Below are positions 55,271-63,616 of a stretch of 64,000 nucleotides of DNA, in pieces. The notes under the pieces are model-generated. The model was not told the origin of the DNA and did no database searches. It worked only from the letters and a program-made list of their open reading frames with translations. The DNA lies in NCBI GenBank assembly GCA_035485275.1, contig DATHOE010000037.1, forward strand, positions 1 to 64,000, given 5' to 3'. Position 1 is the first letter of the stretch, and every line of letters starts with the position of its first letter. The stretch comes from DAIDJD01 sp035485275 (lineage in GTDB: Bacteria; Oederibacteriota; JAJYGY01; DAIDJD01). The position numbers and the translations under genes were made by a program.

Positions 55271-56530
55271 ATGCCCCTGGACGCGGATGTGTTGATCATC
55301 GGAGCCGGCCCGTCCGGTTCATTGGCTGCGGCCAATCTGTTGCGGCGGGGCCACAGCGTGCTCATCGTCGAACGCGAAAAATTTCCGCGTTTTTCGATCG
55401 GGGAGAGCCTGCTCCCCCAAACCATGGGGCTGTTGGAGGAAGCGGGTCTGCTTCGCGCCGTGGTGGAGTCCGGCTTCCAGCACAAGAACGGCGCGGTGTT
55501 CGAACGCGGCCACGAACGCACCGAATTTGATTTTCGCGACAAATCCACGTCGGGCTGGGGGACCACTTATCAGGTGCAGCGCGCCGCCTTCGATAAGGCG
55601 CTCGCGGATGGGGTCGAACAGGCGGGAGCGCGGATCCTTTACCGCCACGAGATCACGGGCGCCCAGGTGGACGGAGATGCCGCCCGACTGGACCTTCGCG
55701 ATGCGGACGGGAAGGCCCTGCGGCTCCAGGGGCGTTTCGTGCTGGATGCCTCGGGCAACGCCAAGGTGCTGGCGCGGTTGCTTAAACTTGAGAGGCCGTC
55801 CGGATTCCCCATGCGGCAGGCCGTCTTCACCCATGTGGGCGACAACATTCCCCGGACCGGCGGCTTTGACCGTAACAAGATCCTCATCACCGTGCATCCG
55901 GAGCATAAGGACGTCTGGTATTGGCTCATTCCGTTCTCCAACGGGCGGTGCTCCCTGGGGGTGGTGGCGAGCAGCGTCTTCCTGGCTCCCTACGAAGGCG
56001 ACCTGGACGCGGGCCTGAAGGAGCTGCAGTTTCAGGCGCCCGGCCTCAAAACGCTGCTGAAGGACGCCCTGTGGGACACCCCCGCGCGCCAGATAAAGGG
56101 CTATTCCTCCGATGTTTCCTCCCTGTATGGGCCCAATTTCGCCCTCTTGGGCAATGCCGGGGAATTCCTGGATCCGGTTTTCTCTTCCGGAGTCACCATC
56201 GCCTTCAAGTCCGCCGCCTTAGCGGCCGAGCTCTTGCACCGGCGCTTCACGGGCGTCGCCGTGGACTGGGAAGCCGAATATTCAAAAACCCTGCGCCGGG
56301 GCGTGGACTGTTTCCGCGAGTTCGTCGAGGCCTGGTACCAGGGTACCTTCCAGGACATCATTTTCCACGGGAAACACGATCCCCACATCCGCCGCATGAT
56401 CTGCTCCATCCTGGCGGGATATGCCTGGGATCCCCTGAATCCTTACGTCGCGGATCCGCGACGTTTGAGGACCTTGGCGGGAATTTGCGCGCCAAACGGC
56501 CCCTTCGCGGAGGCGGGGAAGCAGCCATGA
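55271..56530 (+). CDS. Flavin-dependent halogenase-like FAD oxidoreductase
   Basis: A 419-residue FAD enzyme: dinucleotide motif LIIGAGPSGSLAAANLL; FPRFSIGESLLPQTMGLLEE as in phenolic/pyrrolic halogenases; Lys72 in GFQHKNGAVF at the position of the catalytic lysine; and WYWLIP (residues 216-221), matching the halogenase motif WxWxIP. NAGEFLDPVFSSGVTIAFKS is the second FAD motif. In xanthomonadin and related clusters such an enzyme halogenates the aryl polyene. A non-halogenating dehydrogenase of the same fold remains possible. Confidence 0.8.
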   Translation: MPLDADVLIIGAGPSGSLAAANLLRRGHSVLIVEREKFPRFSIGESLLPQTMGLLEEAGLLRAVVESGFQHKNGAVFERGHERTEFDFRDKSTSGWGTTYQVQRAAFDKALADGVEQAGARILYRHEITGAQVDGDAARLDLRDADGKALRLQGRFVLDASGNAKVLARLLKLERPSGFPMRQAVFTHVGDNIPRTGGFDRNKILITVHPEHKDVWYWLIPFSNGRCSLGVVASSVFLAPYEGDLDAGLKELQFQAPGLKTLLKDALWDTPARQIKGYSSDVSSLYGPNFALLGNAGEFLDPVFSSGVTIAFKSAALAAELLHRRFTGVAVDWEAEYSKTLRRGVDCFREFVEAWYQGTFQDIIFHGKHDPHIRRMICSILAGYAWDPLNPYVADPRRLRTLAGICAPNGPFAEAGKQP

Positions 56531-57459
56531 CCGATACGGGCGGGCGGGACGGAGCCGCCCATTGGGCAGAGATGACGGAACTCGGCTCCGCCCTGGGTCT
56601 GGGTTTTCTTTATTTCATTTACCGTTGGTCCGGCCGCTGGCTCTTCCGGCTGTTCCTGCTGCCGGTGGTCGGGTATTTTTTGGTCTTCGCCGGAACGCAG
56701 CGGAGGGCGTCGAAGGAATACCTCAGGCGGGCCGGGGTTTCCGGACCGCTTTGGCTGGCCTTGCCGCGGCACTTCTGGGCTTTCGCCGAAGCCGTCCTGG
56801 ACAAGTTGGTTGCATGGAAGGGCGGCATCCGTTTGGAGGATGTCACTTTTGAGGGCCGCGGGCCGGTGCAGGACTTGCTGGCGCATGGGCGCGGTCTCCT
56901 GTTGATCGGCTCCCATCTGGGGAACCTGGAGGTGGGCAGGGTCATTGCCCGCCTGCGGCCGGGCCTTGTGGTGCATGTCCTGGTCCATACTCGCCATGCC
57001 GGGAATTTCAACCGCCTGCTCCATCGCCTGGACCCCAGCGCGGGGGTCAATCTGGTGCAGGTCTCGGAATTCGGCGCCGGACAGGCGGCCTGGCTGGCCG
57101 AAAGAATCGGGCGCGGCGAAGTGGTGCTGATCGCGGGGGACCGGCGGCCCTTGGGCAAGGGCCGGATTTTGAACGTCGAGTTTCTCGGCGCGCAAGCGCC
57201 CTTTCCCCAGGGGCCCTTCGCGATGGCCGCCGCCCTGGCTTGCCCGGTATACCTTATGTTTTGTCTGAAGCAAAAGCATGGTTTTCGAATCGTTTACGAA
57301 CCTTTTGCGGAGGAGATCCTCGCGGGGCGCGGGGCGCGGGGCGCGGCCCTCCAGAACGCGGCTCAGCGCTACGCCCTGCGCCTGCAGCACCAGTGCCTGC
57401 AGACGCCGTTTCAATGGTTCAATTTCTATCCGTTTTGGTCACAGGAAGGGCGGTCTTAG
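56527..57459 (+). CDS. LpxL/HtrB-like lipid acyltransferase
   Basis: A 310-residue protein with an N-terminal membrane segment (LFRLFLLPVVGYFLVFAGTQ) and a Lip_A_acyltransferase domain: HxxxxE motif in IGSHLGNLEVGRVI, VVLIAGDRRPLGKGRI, and FPQGPFAMAAALACPVYLMF. The ATG overlaps the halogenase stop (ATGA), so the two act together. It may acylate the pigment or its glycerol/lipid anchor. It is convergent with apeE, their stops overlapping by 4 nt. Confidence 0.85.
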   Translation: MTDTGGRDGAAHWAEMTELGSALGLGFLYFIYRWSGRWLFRLFLLPVVGYFLVFAGTQRRASKEYLRRAGVSGPLWLALPRHFWAFAEAVLDKLVAWKGGIRLEDVTFEGRGPVQDLLAHGRGLLLIGSHLGNLEVGRVIARLRPGLVVHVLVHTRHAGNFNRLLHRLDPSAGVNLVQVSEFGAGQAAWLAERIGRGEVVLIAGDRRPLGKGRILNVEFLGAQAPFPQGPFAMAAALACPVYLMFCLKQKHGFRIVYEPFAEEILAGRGARGAALQNAAQRYALRLQHQCLQTPFQWFNFYPFWSQEGRS

Positions 57460-57737
57460 CTCCGGTTTTTTTGGTCCGGGGCCTGCGAGGCCACAAAGGC
57501 CGCCAGGCTGCGCACGTTGGCGAAATGGCGCTTACTTTCCTGCGGATCCTGGGTCATTTTGAGCCCATATTTCTTCTGCAAGGCCACGCCCAGCTCCAGC
57601 GCGTCGATGGAGTCCAAGCCGAGGCCGCCGCCGAAAATGAGGGCTTCGCTGTCAATGGACTCGGGGGAGACATCTTCCAGTCTGAGCGCGCCGACGATCA
57701 GGACCTTGATTTCCATTTCCAGTGCGCTCTCATCCAC
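57456..57737 (-). CDS. apeE: Acyl carrier protein (ApeE-like)
   Basis: A 93-residue ACP with GGGLGLDSIDALELGVALQK (phosphopantetheine Ser) and the long acidic loop before it. The ALRLEDVSPESIDSEALIFG preceding segment is typical of APE and flexirubin carrier proteins. GTG at 57737 has GAGGTG about 7 nt upstream and overlaps the apeD stop by 8 nt; ATG 57716 is a possible alternative. Confidence 0.88.
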   Translation of the reverse strand: MDESALEMEIKVLIVGALRLEDVSPESIDSEALIFGGGLGLDSIDALELGVALQKKYGLKMTQDPQESKRHFANVRSLAAFVASQAPDQKNRS

Positions 57738-58554
57738 GTTCAAGCACCTCATCAAAACGCCGCTCCAGCAGGTCAATGAGTTCCCGGGCGGCAAGCCTGG
57801 TTTGGCCGCCATGGCGTTCGATCACGGGGGCGGTTTCGTACGCTGGGAACGCATGCACGCGCATGAGCATCTTCCGGACGGGCGCCAGATACCACCGCCC
57901 GCCGCGTTCCAAATTGCTCTCTCTGCAGTCGATGACGACCTGCGTCATAGTCGGGGCGCAGCGCAACGCCAGTTGGACTGCTCCGCTCTTTAGGCGCAGG
58001 GCTTTCCCGGGTGTTGATCGGGTTCCTTCGGGGAAGATCACGATGGAATTCCCGGACTCAAGGCTGCTTTTGCACAGACCCAAGGTCTTCTCGCCCCGGT
58101 CGTTGGGGATATAGCCGGCCAGGGACACGGGCCAGCGCATGGCCCAATGGCTTAACAGCGACGATTTCACGAGGCAATCGGCCCGGGGTACGATGCCGGC
58201 CAGCACCACGAAATCGATGAGCGTGGGATGGTTGGCGAGGATCAGCAGGTCTTTCTCCTGCAGGTGTTCCAGTCCCAGTATTTCCAGGTCGAGCACGCCC
58301 AGCGCCCGCATGAGCCAGGTGAAAAAACGGAAGAAAATCCGCGTCAGGGCTTTTCCGGCGCGTTTGCGCCTGCCCCGGCGGTCCGGGATAAGGAACAAGG
58401 GGGCCGCGAAAGGCATGGTCAGAAAACTTCCGGCCATGAAAACGCCGAAACACGCCAAGGTGGCCGCCGTCCGCCACGCGCGGTTGGCCAGCCTCAGGCC
58501 GGGATTCCCCAGGTCCAGCGATGCCTGCCGTTGAACCAATGCTCCTCTCCCCAT
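57730..58554 (-). CDS. apeD: 1-acylglycerol-3-phosphate acyltransferase-like (ApeD-like)
   Basis: A 274-residue PlsC-family enzyme with a membrane segment (LACFGVFMAGSFLTMPFAAP), the HxxxxD motif in LILANHPTLIDFVVLAG, IPNDRGEKTL and FPEGTRSTPGKALRLKSGAV. In APE synthesis ApeD is proposed to esterify the polyene to a lipid anchor. The ATG at 58554 would overlap apeC by 61 nt; a later TTG start is possible. Confidence 0.84.
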   Translation of the reverse strand: MGRGALVQRQASLDLGNPGLRLANRAWRTAATLACFGVFMAGSFLTMPFAAPLFLIPDRRGRRKRAGKALTRIFFRFFTWLMRALGVLDLEILGLEHLQEKDLLILANHPTLIDFVVLAGIVPRADCLVKSSLLSHWAMRWPVSLAGYIPNDRGEKTLGLCKSSLESGNSIVIFPEGTRSTPGKALRLKSGAVQLALRCAPTMTQVVIDCRESNLERGGRWYLAPVRKMLMRVHAFPAYETAPVIERHGGQTRLAARELIDLLERRFDEVLERG

Positions 58555-59393
58555 CCTTTGGCCAGCAGCCGGGCCACCGCCAAGGCCTGGGGCCCGGCGT
58601 CACCTCCGTCGTCCGCGGTTTCGTCTTCCAGTTTCATGTCGAGCGCAGTCCCGTCTTGGTGCCCCAACACGAGGGCGAGAGACCAGCCCGCCGCTTCGCC
58701 GTCCCAATAGGTGTCCAGGGCCTTCGGCGGGTCTTCGTCATGGTATACCGCCAGCACCCGCCCCGCGCCTTCATCCAGCAGCGCCTGGGATTCGAGCAAG
58801 GCCGCCGAAAAAGATTCCCGTCCGCCGGCCAGGGCGCTTGCCGGAGAACGGTCACCCCGGGCGATGGAGAAAAAACCGGCTGTCGCGTTGTGCACCGACA
58901 CGCTGAAATCCATGGGAGACATCGGAGTCCCCTGTGCCAGGGACTCCAAAAGGCCGGTCGAACGCAGGATCTGTCCGTGGCGTGATGCGAAGACGCTGGG
59001 AATGTTCGCGCCCTTGGGCGCCAGGGCGTAGGCCACTTCCAAGGCCAATCGGTCGCTGAGCCCTGCCCGCCGCCGAAGGATGGGAGGCACCGCGTCGGCG
59101 GGCGGCACCGCGCCGCTGGCCGGCCAAGGAACCGCTCTGTCCAGGCGGGAAGCGGACGGAGACCGCGCCCATTCCTGCCAGGCGCTCTTGTTTTCCAAGC
59201 CCGGGGCCCAAGCGGCCCAATCAAGTACGCGCAGCCGCAGTTTCAGGCATAGCGTCCCGTTCCCGCCGTCAGATGGCTCGCCCCTGATAGCCCCTCCCCA
59301 CAGTGCCCCGGATCCCTTTTTTTTCCAGAACAAGGATCCGCCCTTAGACCTGGAAACAATCGTAGCGCTTGGCCCCCTGTGGGGCCAGCCCAA
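58494..59393 (-). CDS. apeC: Beta-ketoacyl synthase N-terminal-like protein (ApeC-like)
   Basis: A protein of up to 299 residues of the Ketoacyl-synt_2 (PF13723) type: ALEVAYALAPKGANIPSVFASRHGQILRSTG, then GTPMSPMDFSVSVHNATAGFFSI, and RESFSAALLESQALL, the truncated thiolase-fold half found with APE clusters. The catalytic Cys-His-His set is not present; known ApeC acts as a partner of the elongating KS. Family similarity begins only near residue 49, where no ATG/GTG/TTG is in frame, so the true start is unsettled (CTG or the far ATG). Confidence 0.7.
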   Translation of the reverse strand: MGWPHRGPSATIVSRSKGGSLFWKKKGSGALWGGAIRGEPSDGGNGTLCLKLRLRVLDWAAWAPGLENKSAWQEWARSPSASRLDRAVPWPASGAVPPADAVPPILRRRAGLSDRLALEVAYALAPKGANIPSVFASRHGQILRSTGLLESLAQGTPMSPMDFSVSVHNATAGFFSIARGDRSPASALAGGRESFSAALLESQALLDEGAGRVLAVYHDEDPPKALDTYWDGEAAGWSLALVLGHQDGTALDMKLEDETADDGGDAGPQALAVARLLAKGWGEEHWFNGRHRWTWGIPA

Positions 59394-59605
59394 TGCATTT
59401 TATCCCGTGCCCCCGGGCGCTGTTTTCACCGCCCCTCTTCAGGCCCAGGCGGGCCAGCGGGCGCAGGGAAGCAGGGGCAAGATCGGCCCGGATGCCGGCT
59501 CAATCCACCCGGGCCTCGGGCCGTCAGGAGCAGAAGCGGCGGGCCGGGGAGCAGGGAGTTCCATAGGACGTCCATGGACGAAGGGCCACCTAGATGAGCG
59601 CGGGC

Positions 59606-60016
59606 CTAATGGTAGCTGGCTTTGATGACGCTGCGAACGATTATTCCTCCGGCCAGGCACAGGCAGCGGTCGCGGCTAGCACTTTCCATGTTCCCGGCAT
59701 AGGTGCGCACGTCGACGACTCTCTCCCCCTTTTGGAGCGCCTTCTTTTGAAATTTCAGGAAACCGCCCAGCAGAGCCCAGCGGCAAGCCTCGGCCTTGGT
59801 TTTATTGAAACCGTTGGTGCTGACATGGGCGCTCTTTTCGTCGCCTCCGCGGGACTTTCCGAAGCTGAAAAGCTTGGGGTCCAAGCTTTCACCCCGCTTA
59901 TTCTCAAGCTGGGCTATGGAGTCGAATGTGACGCTCACCACCTGGTTCTCCGCCCGGACAGGGATCGACGCGCATAGGCTTAGGGCTAGCAGGCAGGCCC
60001 AAACTGGGTATTTCAT
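59606..60016 (-). CDS. Small exported protein of the family often mislabelled 'excinuclease ATPase subunit'
   Basis: A 136-residue exported protein: signal peptide (WACLLALSLCASIPVRA), then a mature part with KTKAEACRWALLGGFLKFQK and ERVVDVRTYAGNMESASRDR ending CLCLAGGIIVRSVIKASYH. The pattern EACxWAxLxAxxxxQ…GAxxVVxIxS resembles a family of small periplasmic proteins of unknown role. GGAGACC lies just before the ATG. It stands alone between the APE cluster and the glycosidase operon. Confidence 0.65.
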   Translation of the reverse strand: MKYPVWACLLALSLCASIPVRAENQVVSVTFDSIAQLENKRGESLDPKLFSFGKSRGGDEKSAHVSTNGFNKTKAEACRWALLGGFLKFQKKALQKGERVVDVRTYAGNMESASRDRCLCLAGGIIVRSVIKASYH

Positions 60017-60168
60017 GGTGGTCTCCGAGGAGGGCGGGATTAAGCGGGGTGGGTGACGAATGCTGCTTTTGCAGGCGGATTCGAATTTCGAACTATTCTA
60101 ACCCATCCGAATGTCATTGGAACATAAGCGTTTATCAGGCGCGCTCATTTTCACGTAGCCGGACCTTC

Positions 60169-60198
60169 ATTGTCGCATAAGAATGATTATGCGACAAT
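60169..60198. repeat. 12-bp perfect inverted repeat
   Basis: ATTGTCGCATAA (60169-60180) and TTATGCGACAAT (60187-60198) flank GAATGA. It lies 55 nt after the stop of the CIA30-like gene (minus strand) and upstream of the 59606 gene. No T-tract follows on the minus strand, so it may be an operator or a factor-dependent terminator. Confidence 0.45.
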
Positions 60199-60253
60199 AT
60201 TGTTTTGGGGCATAGCCATCCGGAAACCTGGATGGCTGCCCGCCCAGGCTTCC

Positions 60254-60838
60254 CTATTTCACCAGCATCAGTTTGGAGATGTTGAAGTCGTAGTCCGTGT
60301 CCGTGATCGTGGTTCCGAAGACCAGCTTGTCCACGTCCTTGAAGTCCGCGGGGACGGATTTGCCCCAGTCGGAGGGCTGGTCGAAATGGGTCAGGGGGAT
60401 GGTCACCAGGGTCCAGTCCTTGGGGGCCGTGAAGTAGGCCTGATGAAAGCAGAAATCCTTGACCGCAAGGCGGCAGATCTGGACGCGGTAGTGCCCCCCG
60501 TCGCCTTTGGCGTAGAAGCGCAGGGCCCTGTAGGGGCGGAAATCGGGCTGGGACATGTGCAGGGACATGCAGGCCCAGGGCCAGGGGGCCACGCCTTTGC
60601 CCAGGTGGCCGTGGATGCGGGCGCTGCCTTTGGGGTGGGTGAAAGGCTGGGGGGCCAGGGTGGTCCCCAGCTGGGCGGAGTCGCAGCCGGACCACCAGCT
60701 CTGGCCGTTGCTTGCAGCGGGGCCGCTGAAATCGTCCAGGAGGAGATCGCCGCCCGCAGGGGCGGCCGCGTCCGCGCGCGCGATGGTGGGGTGCAGCAAA
60801 AGCGTTCCGGCCAGAAAGATAGCCCCTAAAAACTTCAT
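60254..60838 (-). CDS. Secreted CIA30/CBM11-like carbohydrate-binding protein
   Basis: A 194-residue exported protein: signal peptide (IFLAGTLLLHPTIARA) and a jelly-roll domain with LLLDDFSGPAASNGQSWWSG, FRPYRALRFYAKGDGGHYRV and DVDKLVFGTTITDTDYDFNI, matching the CIA30 / carbohydrate-binding module 11 pattern (DDF…, W, FxxKG…). It is 53 nt after a GH42 gene on the same strand, which makes sugar binding likely. Confidence 0.75.
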   Translation of the reverse strand: MKFLGAIFLAGTLLLHPTIARADAAAPAGGDLLLDDFSGPAASNGQSWWSGCDSAQLGTTLAPQPFTHPKGSARIHGHLGKGVAPWPWACMSLHMSQPDFRPYRALRFYAKGDGGHYRVQICRLAVKDFCFHQAYFTAPKDWTLVTIPLTHFDQPSDWGKSVPADFKDVDKLVFGTTITDTDYDFNISKLMLVK

Positions 60839-60891
60839 GTCGCCTCCGTAATGGGTTGAAGCAACATGCTTACAGGGCCCGGCGCGCAGGG

Positions 60892-62871
60892 CTAATCGGT
60901 TTCCGCCTTTTTGACCTCAATTACAGCTACATCCCAGGCTTTCAAGGACAGGCTTCCGCGGCAGGCCCTGTCCTTGAGGACTTCCCTCCCGGCGGGCGCC
61001 TTCACTTGCCGGGTTTTCGAAGAATGGTTGAGCACGAAGAGCAGTTCCGAGCCGTCCGTAGAAGTGCGGGAGGCGAATTCAATGTCCTTTGGCCCGGTGA
61101 AGCGCTGTTTCAGGCCCGCCAGCTTGAACATCCGAGCCATGACCTTGTCCGTCAACGCCGGGTCAAAGCAGCCCGCCAGGTAGGCGACCCGGCCCTTGCC
61201 CGCCTTGCGCAGCGTGACCGCTGGACGGCCCTGGAGCCAGCCATTGCCGCTTCCAAAGGACGCCAGCACACGCACGTCCGGGCTTTCCAGGCGCAGTCGC
61301 TCCCCCCAAAGCGTGGCCGTTCCCTTGAGGGCCGGCGCCTCTGCTCCCCTGACCTGCACCTTGCCGGTGAGCACCAAGGCCTCCTCGGCCACCAGGCCGG
61401 CCAGCGCCGCCAGGGGGCCGGGCGGCAGCGATGGATAGAGGCGGTTTAGGGGATCTTTGCAGCCGCTGCGCTGGGTGAGCACCAGAAGGCCCCCCGCGTG
61501 GACAAAGTCGCGTAAGCGTCCCGCCATGGCGTCATCCAGCAGCCACAGTGCGGGGGCGGCCACCAATTTGTAGCCCTCAATGCTTTCGTGGGCGTTGATG
61601 ACGTCCACGCCCAGGTGGCGTCCGAAAAACGGCTTATGCAGCGCCTGGACCACGCTTTGATAGTCGTAGTCCTGGTGGTGGCGCTGGAAGTCGATGGCCC
61701 ATTGGGATTCGTATGAAAAAAGGATGGCTGCCTCGGACCTGCAGCTGGTGCCACGCAGGAGCGGGGCCGCTCGGCTGAATTCGGCGCCCAAGGCCTTGAT
61801 TTCAGGGAAACAGGGCCTGGGTTCCCCGTCCTGGCCGATCACGCTGCCGTGCAGTTGTTCCTGGCCGCCCAGTGCGTTGCGCCATTGCCAATACAGCACG
61901 GCGTCCGCCCCGTGGGCCACGAACTGCCAATTGCGCAGGCGCAGGCGGCCGGGCTCCAGAAGGGTGTTTTTTGAGGCCCAGTTCACGCCTGATGGCTGGG
62001 TTTCCATCATCCAAAAATTCTTCCGCTTCCATCCCCGTTCAAAGTCGCCCATGAAGGCCTCGTTGGCCGGGTCGGGCTGGTCCGTGGGCCAGTAGCGGTC
62101 ATTGGAAAGGAAGTCCAGGTCCGCTCCGATGGCGTAATAGTCGAGTTCCTTGAACAGCCCCATGCAGTTGGTCGTGATCCACTGGCCCTCGGAATGGGCC
62201 CGGATGGCCCGGGACTGGATCAGGAGATAGTCAACGTAGCTGGACGTGCAGAAGCGCTTCCACTCCAGGCGCAGACCAGGGTTGTCCCGGACGTCCGGCA
62301 AAGGGATCTGGGTCCAGTCGGAATAGGTCTGGCTCCAATAGGCAGTGGTCCAGTCCGCGTTGAGCCGGTCCAGGGTCCGGTACTTGTCCTGGAGCCAGGA
62401 GTGGAAGGCCGCCCGGGTCTCCGGGTCAAAGGACGCACGGTTGATCTCGTTGTCGAGCTGCCAGCCGATCACCGAGGGATTCTTGCCGTAGCGTTCCGCC
62501 ATTTTTCCGGCGATGCGGGCGCAATAGTCCCTGTAGACCCGGCTGTTGGGGTTGAAATGGCAACGGGAGCCGTGGCGCAGGGCCCGGCCGTTCTCCTCAA
62601 GGGCCAGCACTTCGGGATGGGCCTGGGTCAGCCAGGCCGGAGGCGCGGCCGTGGGGGTGCCCAGGACCGTTTCCATGCCGGCCTCTCCGAGAAGCCGGAT
62701 GGCGTCGTCCAGCCAGGCGAATTCGTAGCTCCCTTCCGCGGGTTCCAGGCTGGACCAGGCGAATTCCGCGACGCGAGCCACGTTCATATGGGCTTTGCGC
62801 ATCAGCGCGATGTCGACAGGCCAGCGTTCCTTGGGCCAGTGTTCCGGATACCAGGCGCATCCGAACTTCAT
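60892..62871 (-). CDS. GH42 beta-galactosidase
   Basis: A 659-residue cytosolic glycosidase of family 42: FGCAWYPEHWPKERWPVDIA start; acid/base Glu in VIGWQLDNEINRASFDPETR; nucleophile Glu in NFWMMETQPSGVNW; a trimerisation/GATase-like domain and a C-terminal beta domain. It hydrolyses terminal beta-galactosides. There is no signal peptide, so substrate must be imported. The ATG overlaps the pirin stop (ATGA), suggesting a pirin-galactosidase-CIA30 operon. Confidence 0.94.
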   Translation of the reverse strand: MKFGCAWYPEHWPKERWPVDIALMRKAHMNVARVAEFAWSSLEPAEGSYEFAWLDDAIRLLGEAGMETVLGTPTAAPPAWLTQAHPEVLALEENGRALRHGSRCHFNPNSRVYRDYCARIAGKMAERYGKNPSVIGWQLDNEINRASFDPETRAAFHSWLQDKYRTLDRLNADWTTAYWSQTYSDWTQIPLPDVRDNPGLRLEWKRFCTSSYVDYLLIQSRAIRAHSEGQWITTNCMGLFKELDYYAIGADLDFLSNDRYWPTDQPDPANEAFMGDFERGWKRKNFWMMETQPSGVNWASKNTLLEPGRLRLRNWQFVAHGADAVLYWQWRNALGGQEQLHGSVIGQDGEPRPCFPEIKALGAEFSRAAPLLRGTSCRSEAAILFSYESQWAIDFQRHHQDYDYQSVVQALHKPFFGRHLGVDVINAHESIEGYKLVAAPALWLLDDAMAGRLRDFVHAGGLLVLTQRSGCKDPLNRLYPSLPPGPLAALAGLVAEEALVLTGKVQVRGAEAPALKGTATLWGERLRLESPDVRVLASFGSGNGWLQGRPAVTLRKAGKGRVAYLAGCFDPALTDKVMARMFKLAGLKQRFTGPKDIEFASRTSTDGSELLFVLNHSSKTRQVKAPAGREVLKDRACRGSLSLKAWDVAVIEVKKAETD

Positions 62872-63566
62872 GCGATGTCGAAGAGCAGGAACTCGGACCG
62901 GAAGTCCGCGGTGATGGACAGGGTCTTTTCGCCGTCCACAGCCAGGCCGTCACCGGATTTCATGGGGCTTCCGTTGAGCTTCAGGGCGCCATAGATCAAC
63001 TGCAGCCAGGCCCCCCGCCCCTGGCGAAGCGGCAGTTCCAGTGATTTCCCGGGCTCCAGGATGGACGCGTAAAGGTCGATGTCCTGGTGGATTTTCACGG
63101 AGCCCTCGCGCCCGGACTTCGAACCTATGAGTTTGAGGGTGTTGGTCTTGGCCTCGTCGGAAAAATGCTTTTCGGCGTAGCCCGGTTTGAGCCCGTTCTC
63201 CCCGGGGACCATCCAAATCTGCAGGAAATGCACCGCTTCGGACTTCGAGGCGTTGAATTCGCTGTGGGCGATCCCCGTTCCGGCGCTGATGATCTGCACG
63301 TCGCCGGGCTTGAGGATGGAGCCCGACCCGGTGCTGTCCTTGTGCTCGAGCGCCCCCTCGATCACGTAGGACAGGATCTCCATGTCCGCGTGGCTGTGCC
63401 GCCCGAAGCCGTGGCCGGGATCGACCCGGTCCTCGTTGATTACGATCAGGGAACGGAAGCCGGTGAAGCGGGGGTCGTAGTAGTTGGCGAATGAAAAGGT
63501 GTGGCGGCTTTCCAGCCAGCCGTGTTGGGCGAGTTCCCGGTCTTCCGAAAGCCGGATCTTCATCAT
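62868..63566 (-). CDS. Pirin family protein
   Basis: A 232-residue bicupin of the pirin family: HTFSFANYYDPRFTGFRSL, GFGRHSHADMEILSYVIEG, HKDSTGSGSILKPGDVQIIS and AGTGIAHSE, with the metal ligands HxH…H…E (His in GRHSHADMEI and EHKDS). Some members are quercetin 2,3-dioxygenases (YhhW-type); others act as regulators. Two ATG codons begin the gene; either may be used. Confidence 0.9.
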   Translation of the reverse strand: MMKIRLSEDRELAQHGWLESRHTFSFANYYDPRFTGFRSLIVINEDRVDPGHGFGRHSHADMEILSYVIEGALEHKDSTGSGSILKPGDVQIISAGTGIAHSEFNASKSEAVHFLQIWMVPGENGLKPGYAEKHFSDEAKTNTLKLIGSKSGREGSVKIHQDIDLYASILEPGKSLELPLRQGRGAWLQLIYGALKLNGSPMKSGDGLAVDGEKTLSITADFRSEFLLFDIA

Positions 63567-63616
63567 GGTTCGACCCCCATGGGGATTGGATGGACCGCCT
63601 GGGATTTGGAGAGGAA

